Source: an uncultured Collinsella sp.
Lineage (GTDB): Bacteria > Actinomycetota > Coriobacteriia > Coriobacteriales > Coriobacteriaceae
Length of the DNA: 5,783 bases
Direction: 5' to 3'
NCBI GenBank assembly: GCA_900757235.1
Contig: CAAENB010000174.1
Coordinates: 1-5,783, forward strand
Part shown: positions 5,114 through 5,783 of the stretch, piece by piece
Numbering within the stretch: position 1 is the stretch's first letter
Layout of the letters: each line of letters starts with the position of its first letter
Notes under the pieces: generated by a model
Databases searched by the model: none
The model's input: only the letters and a program-made list of their open reading frames with translations
Told to the model about the DNA's origin: nothing
Translations under genes and position numbers: made by a program

Positions 5114-5253
5114 GTCCGCGTATCCGCTTCGCGGATACGCACCGGCATCGGCCGCCTGCCGGCGTCCTCGCCAGCTCGCTAAAAACGCTCCGCGTTTTCT
5201 TGACGCTCGCTCCTTCGCAGGTTCAAGTCCCTGCGATGGGCACATAACAAAAA
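5114..5253. other. Non-coding block with four perfect hairpins between the tRNA-end repeats
   Basis: No credible gene lies here. Hairpins occur at 5118-5140 (GCGTATCCGC, loop TTC), 5142-5162 (CCGGCA/TGCCGG), 5182-5198 (AAAACGC, loop TCC) and 5215-5236 (TCGCAGG/CCTGCGA). The last has the loop TTCAAGTC, which resembles a tRNA T-loop but is one base too long. Translations of this block on the minus strand run through the tRNA gene and are spurious. Confidence 0.7.
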
Positions 5254-5276
5254 AGCTCCCATTGCTGGGAGCTCTT
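5249..5276 (-). terminator. Intrinsic terminator of tRNA-Leu
   Basis: On the minus strand AGCTCCCA pairs with TGGGAGCT (8 bp) around the tetraloop GCAA, followed by six T residues (5254-5249). It starts about 12 nt after the tRNA CCA end. Confidence 0.85.
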
Positions 5277-5302
5277 TCATTTAATGGTGCGGGCGAAAGG
5301 AC
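5254..5302 (-). repeat. 49-bp direct repeat, copy B: within the intact tRNA-Leu and its terminator
   Basis: This is the parent copy of the repeat at 5065-5113, identical over 49 bp. It covers the terminator hairpin, the spacer and the last 18 nt of the functional tRNA-Leu gene. Confidence 0.85.
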
Positions 5303-5371
5303 TTGAACCTTCATGGGGTTGCCCCCATACGGACCTGAACCGTACGCGTCTGCCAATTCCGCCACGCCCGC
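5285..5371 (-). tRNA. tRNA-Leu (anticodon CAG)
   Basis: The reverse complement is a class II tRNA of 87 nt with encoded CCA. The acceptor stem is GCGGGCG/CGCCCGC. The D-arm contains the TGGCAGAC type of sequence usual for tRNA-Leu. The anticodon stem is TACGG/CCGTA with loop TTCAGGT, giving anticodon CAG for CUG codons. A long variable arm (TGGGG/CCCCA) is present, and the T-arm is GAAGG/CCTTT with TTCAAGT. The gene lies between tatD and the repeat region. Confidence 0.97.
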
Positions 5372-5382
5372 GTGCAGGAATT

Positions 5383-5411
5383 AGAATAACGGAGCGCCAC
5401 CACGAACGCAA
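5383..5411 (-). promoter_or_regulatory. Promoter for tRNA-Leu
   Basis: On the minus strand TTGCGT (5411-5406) and TATTCT (5388-5383) are exactly 17 nt apart. Transcription would start about 4-5 nt before the mature tRNA 5' end at 5371, as is typical for tRNA promoters. It lies just after the tatD stop codon. Confidence 0.6.
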
Positions 5412-5414
5412 GAA

Positions 5415-5783
5415 CTATTTTTGAAAAAGTTTGCAGGCATTTTCCCAAGCGGCTTGCGCGATTGTTTCGGCGTCCTCACCAGTGCGATCGACACGGTCGT
5501 TAACCAGCGCGTTTGCCGTAATGGAGATCATTGCGGGCTCGCATTCAAGACCGCGGATGGGCTCCGGAGCCATATACGGGCAATCCGTCTCGAACAAAAT
5601 GCGGTCGAGCGGGGTTGCCGCAAATGCCTCGCGCACGTCGTCGTTGCGCTTAAAGGTGGCCGCACCACCATAGGCGATATAGCAGCCCAGCTCCACAAAG
5701 CGCTCCATCGTGGCGCGGTCCTCGCCAAAGCAGTGCAGCACACAACCGGCCTGGGGCACGCCCACCTCACGAAGCACGTTGTA
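5415..5783 (-). CDS. TatD-family metal-dependent hydrolase (DNase), C-terminal part
   Basis: TatD proteins are cytoplasmic TIM-barrel metallo-hydrolases with DNase/3'-5' exonuclease activity, linked to DNA repair and nucleic-acid turnover. Only the last 122 codons are here; the gene runs off the right edge, so its start is not visible. The frame stays open to the last base (YNVLREVGVPQ...). Family motifs are the metal-ligand histidine in VLHCFGED, the strand GCYIAYGGAATFKRND, and the metal-ligand aspartate in ILFETDCPYMAPEPIRG; the gene ends WENACKLFQK with a TAG stop. A full TatD is about 255-300 residues, so roughly half is missing. A GTG near the edge (5777-5775) is an internal valine, not the start. 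Bacteria often carry several TatD paralogues, so I do not assign tatD, ycfH or yjjV. Confidence 0.93.
   Translation of the reverse strand, partial: YNVLREVGVPQAGCVLHCFGEDRATMERFVELGCYIAYGGAATFKRNDDVREAFAATPLDRILFETDCPYMAPEPIRGLECEPAMISITANALVNDRVDRTGEDAETIAQAAWENACKLFQK

Noticed and set aside
5215..5245. A third tRNA gene on the plus strand
   Set aside because: Only a T-arm-like hairpin with an 8-nt loop is present; there is no anticodon arm, D-arm or matching acceptor 5' strand upstream.
5065..5302. A CRISPR array formed by the 49-bp repeats
   Set aside because: There are only two copies, the spacing is 140 bp, and the repeat is explained by the tRNA 3' end and its terminator.
5036..5365. 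A 109-codon minus-strand frame (MAELADAYGSGPYGG...)
   Set aside because: It is a translation of tRNA-Leu, its terminator and the hairpin block; this start is a well-known false product of tRNA-Leu genes.

Overview
The window looks like chromosomal DNA from a G+C-rich actinobacterium of the class Coriobacteriia, most likely Collinsella or a close relative. This is inferred from the overall protein sequences, the codon use and the repeat style, not from any database search. Nearly every gene lies on the minus strand. In minus-strand transcription order (right to left) they are: the 3' end of a TatD-type metallo-DNase (5415-5783, cut by the window edge), tRNA-Leu(CAG), an SPFH/HIR-type membrane protein, rlmH, proC, serS, a 125-residue protein of unknown function, and tRNA-Arg(ACG). 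The one plus-strand gene is a 57-codon single-pass membrane protein at 2121-2294, divergent from serS and convergent with proC.

Right part (4712-5414): tRNA-Leu has its own promoter and an intrinsic terminator. The last 18 nt of the tRNA plus its terminator are repeated exactly (49 bp) 189 bp further on. Between the two copies is a G+C-rich block of four perfect hairpins, one with a T-loop-like sequence. Beyond it is an A+T-rich 219-bp element bounded by 34-bp inverted repeats (30/34 identical), which resembles a MITE. This roughly 570-bp stretch has no convincing protein gene.

Middle part (2295-4711): the SPFH protein and rlmH are 6 nt apart, and the rlmH ribosome binding site lies inside the end of the SPFH gene, so they are probably translationally coupled. 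proC follows after 73 nt. proC and the small membrane gene converge on a 157-bp intergenic region. It holds two inverted copies of a 44-bp terminator-like repeat around a perfect 15-bp terminator hairpin.

Left part (1-2120): serS and the small membrane gene diverge from a compact promoter region with two perfect 12-bp palindromes. serS has no room for a T-box leader and ends in a clear intrinsic terminator. The unknown gene and tRNA-Arg follow, each with its own likely promoter.

The recognisable genes are housekeeping: tRNA supply and charging (two tRNAs, SerS), ribosome maturation (RlmH), proline synthesis (ProC), membrane organisation (SPFH) and DNA or nucleic-acid turnover (TatD). The unusual content is in the intergenic regions, where two different inverted-repeat families and a duplicated tRNA 3' end occur within 3 kb.
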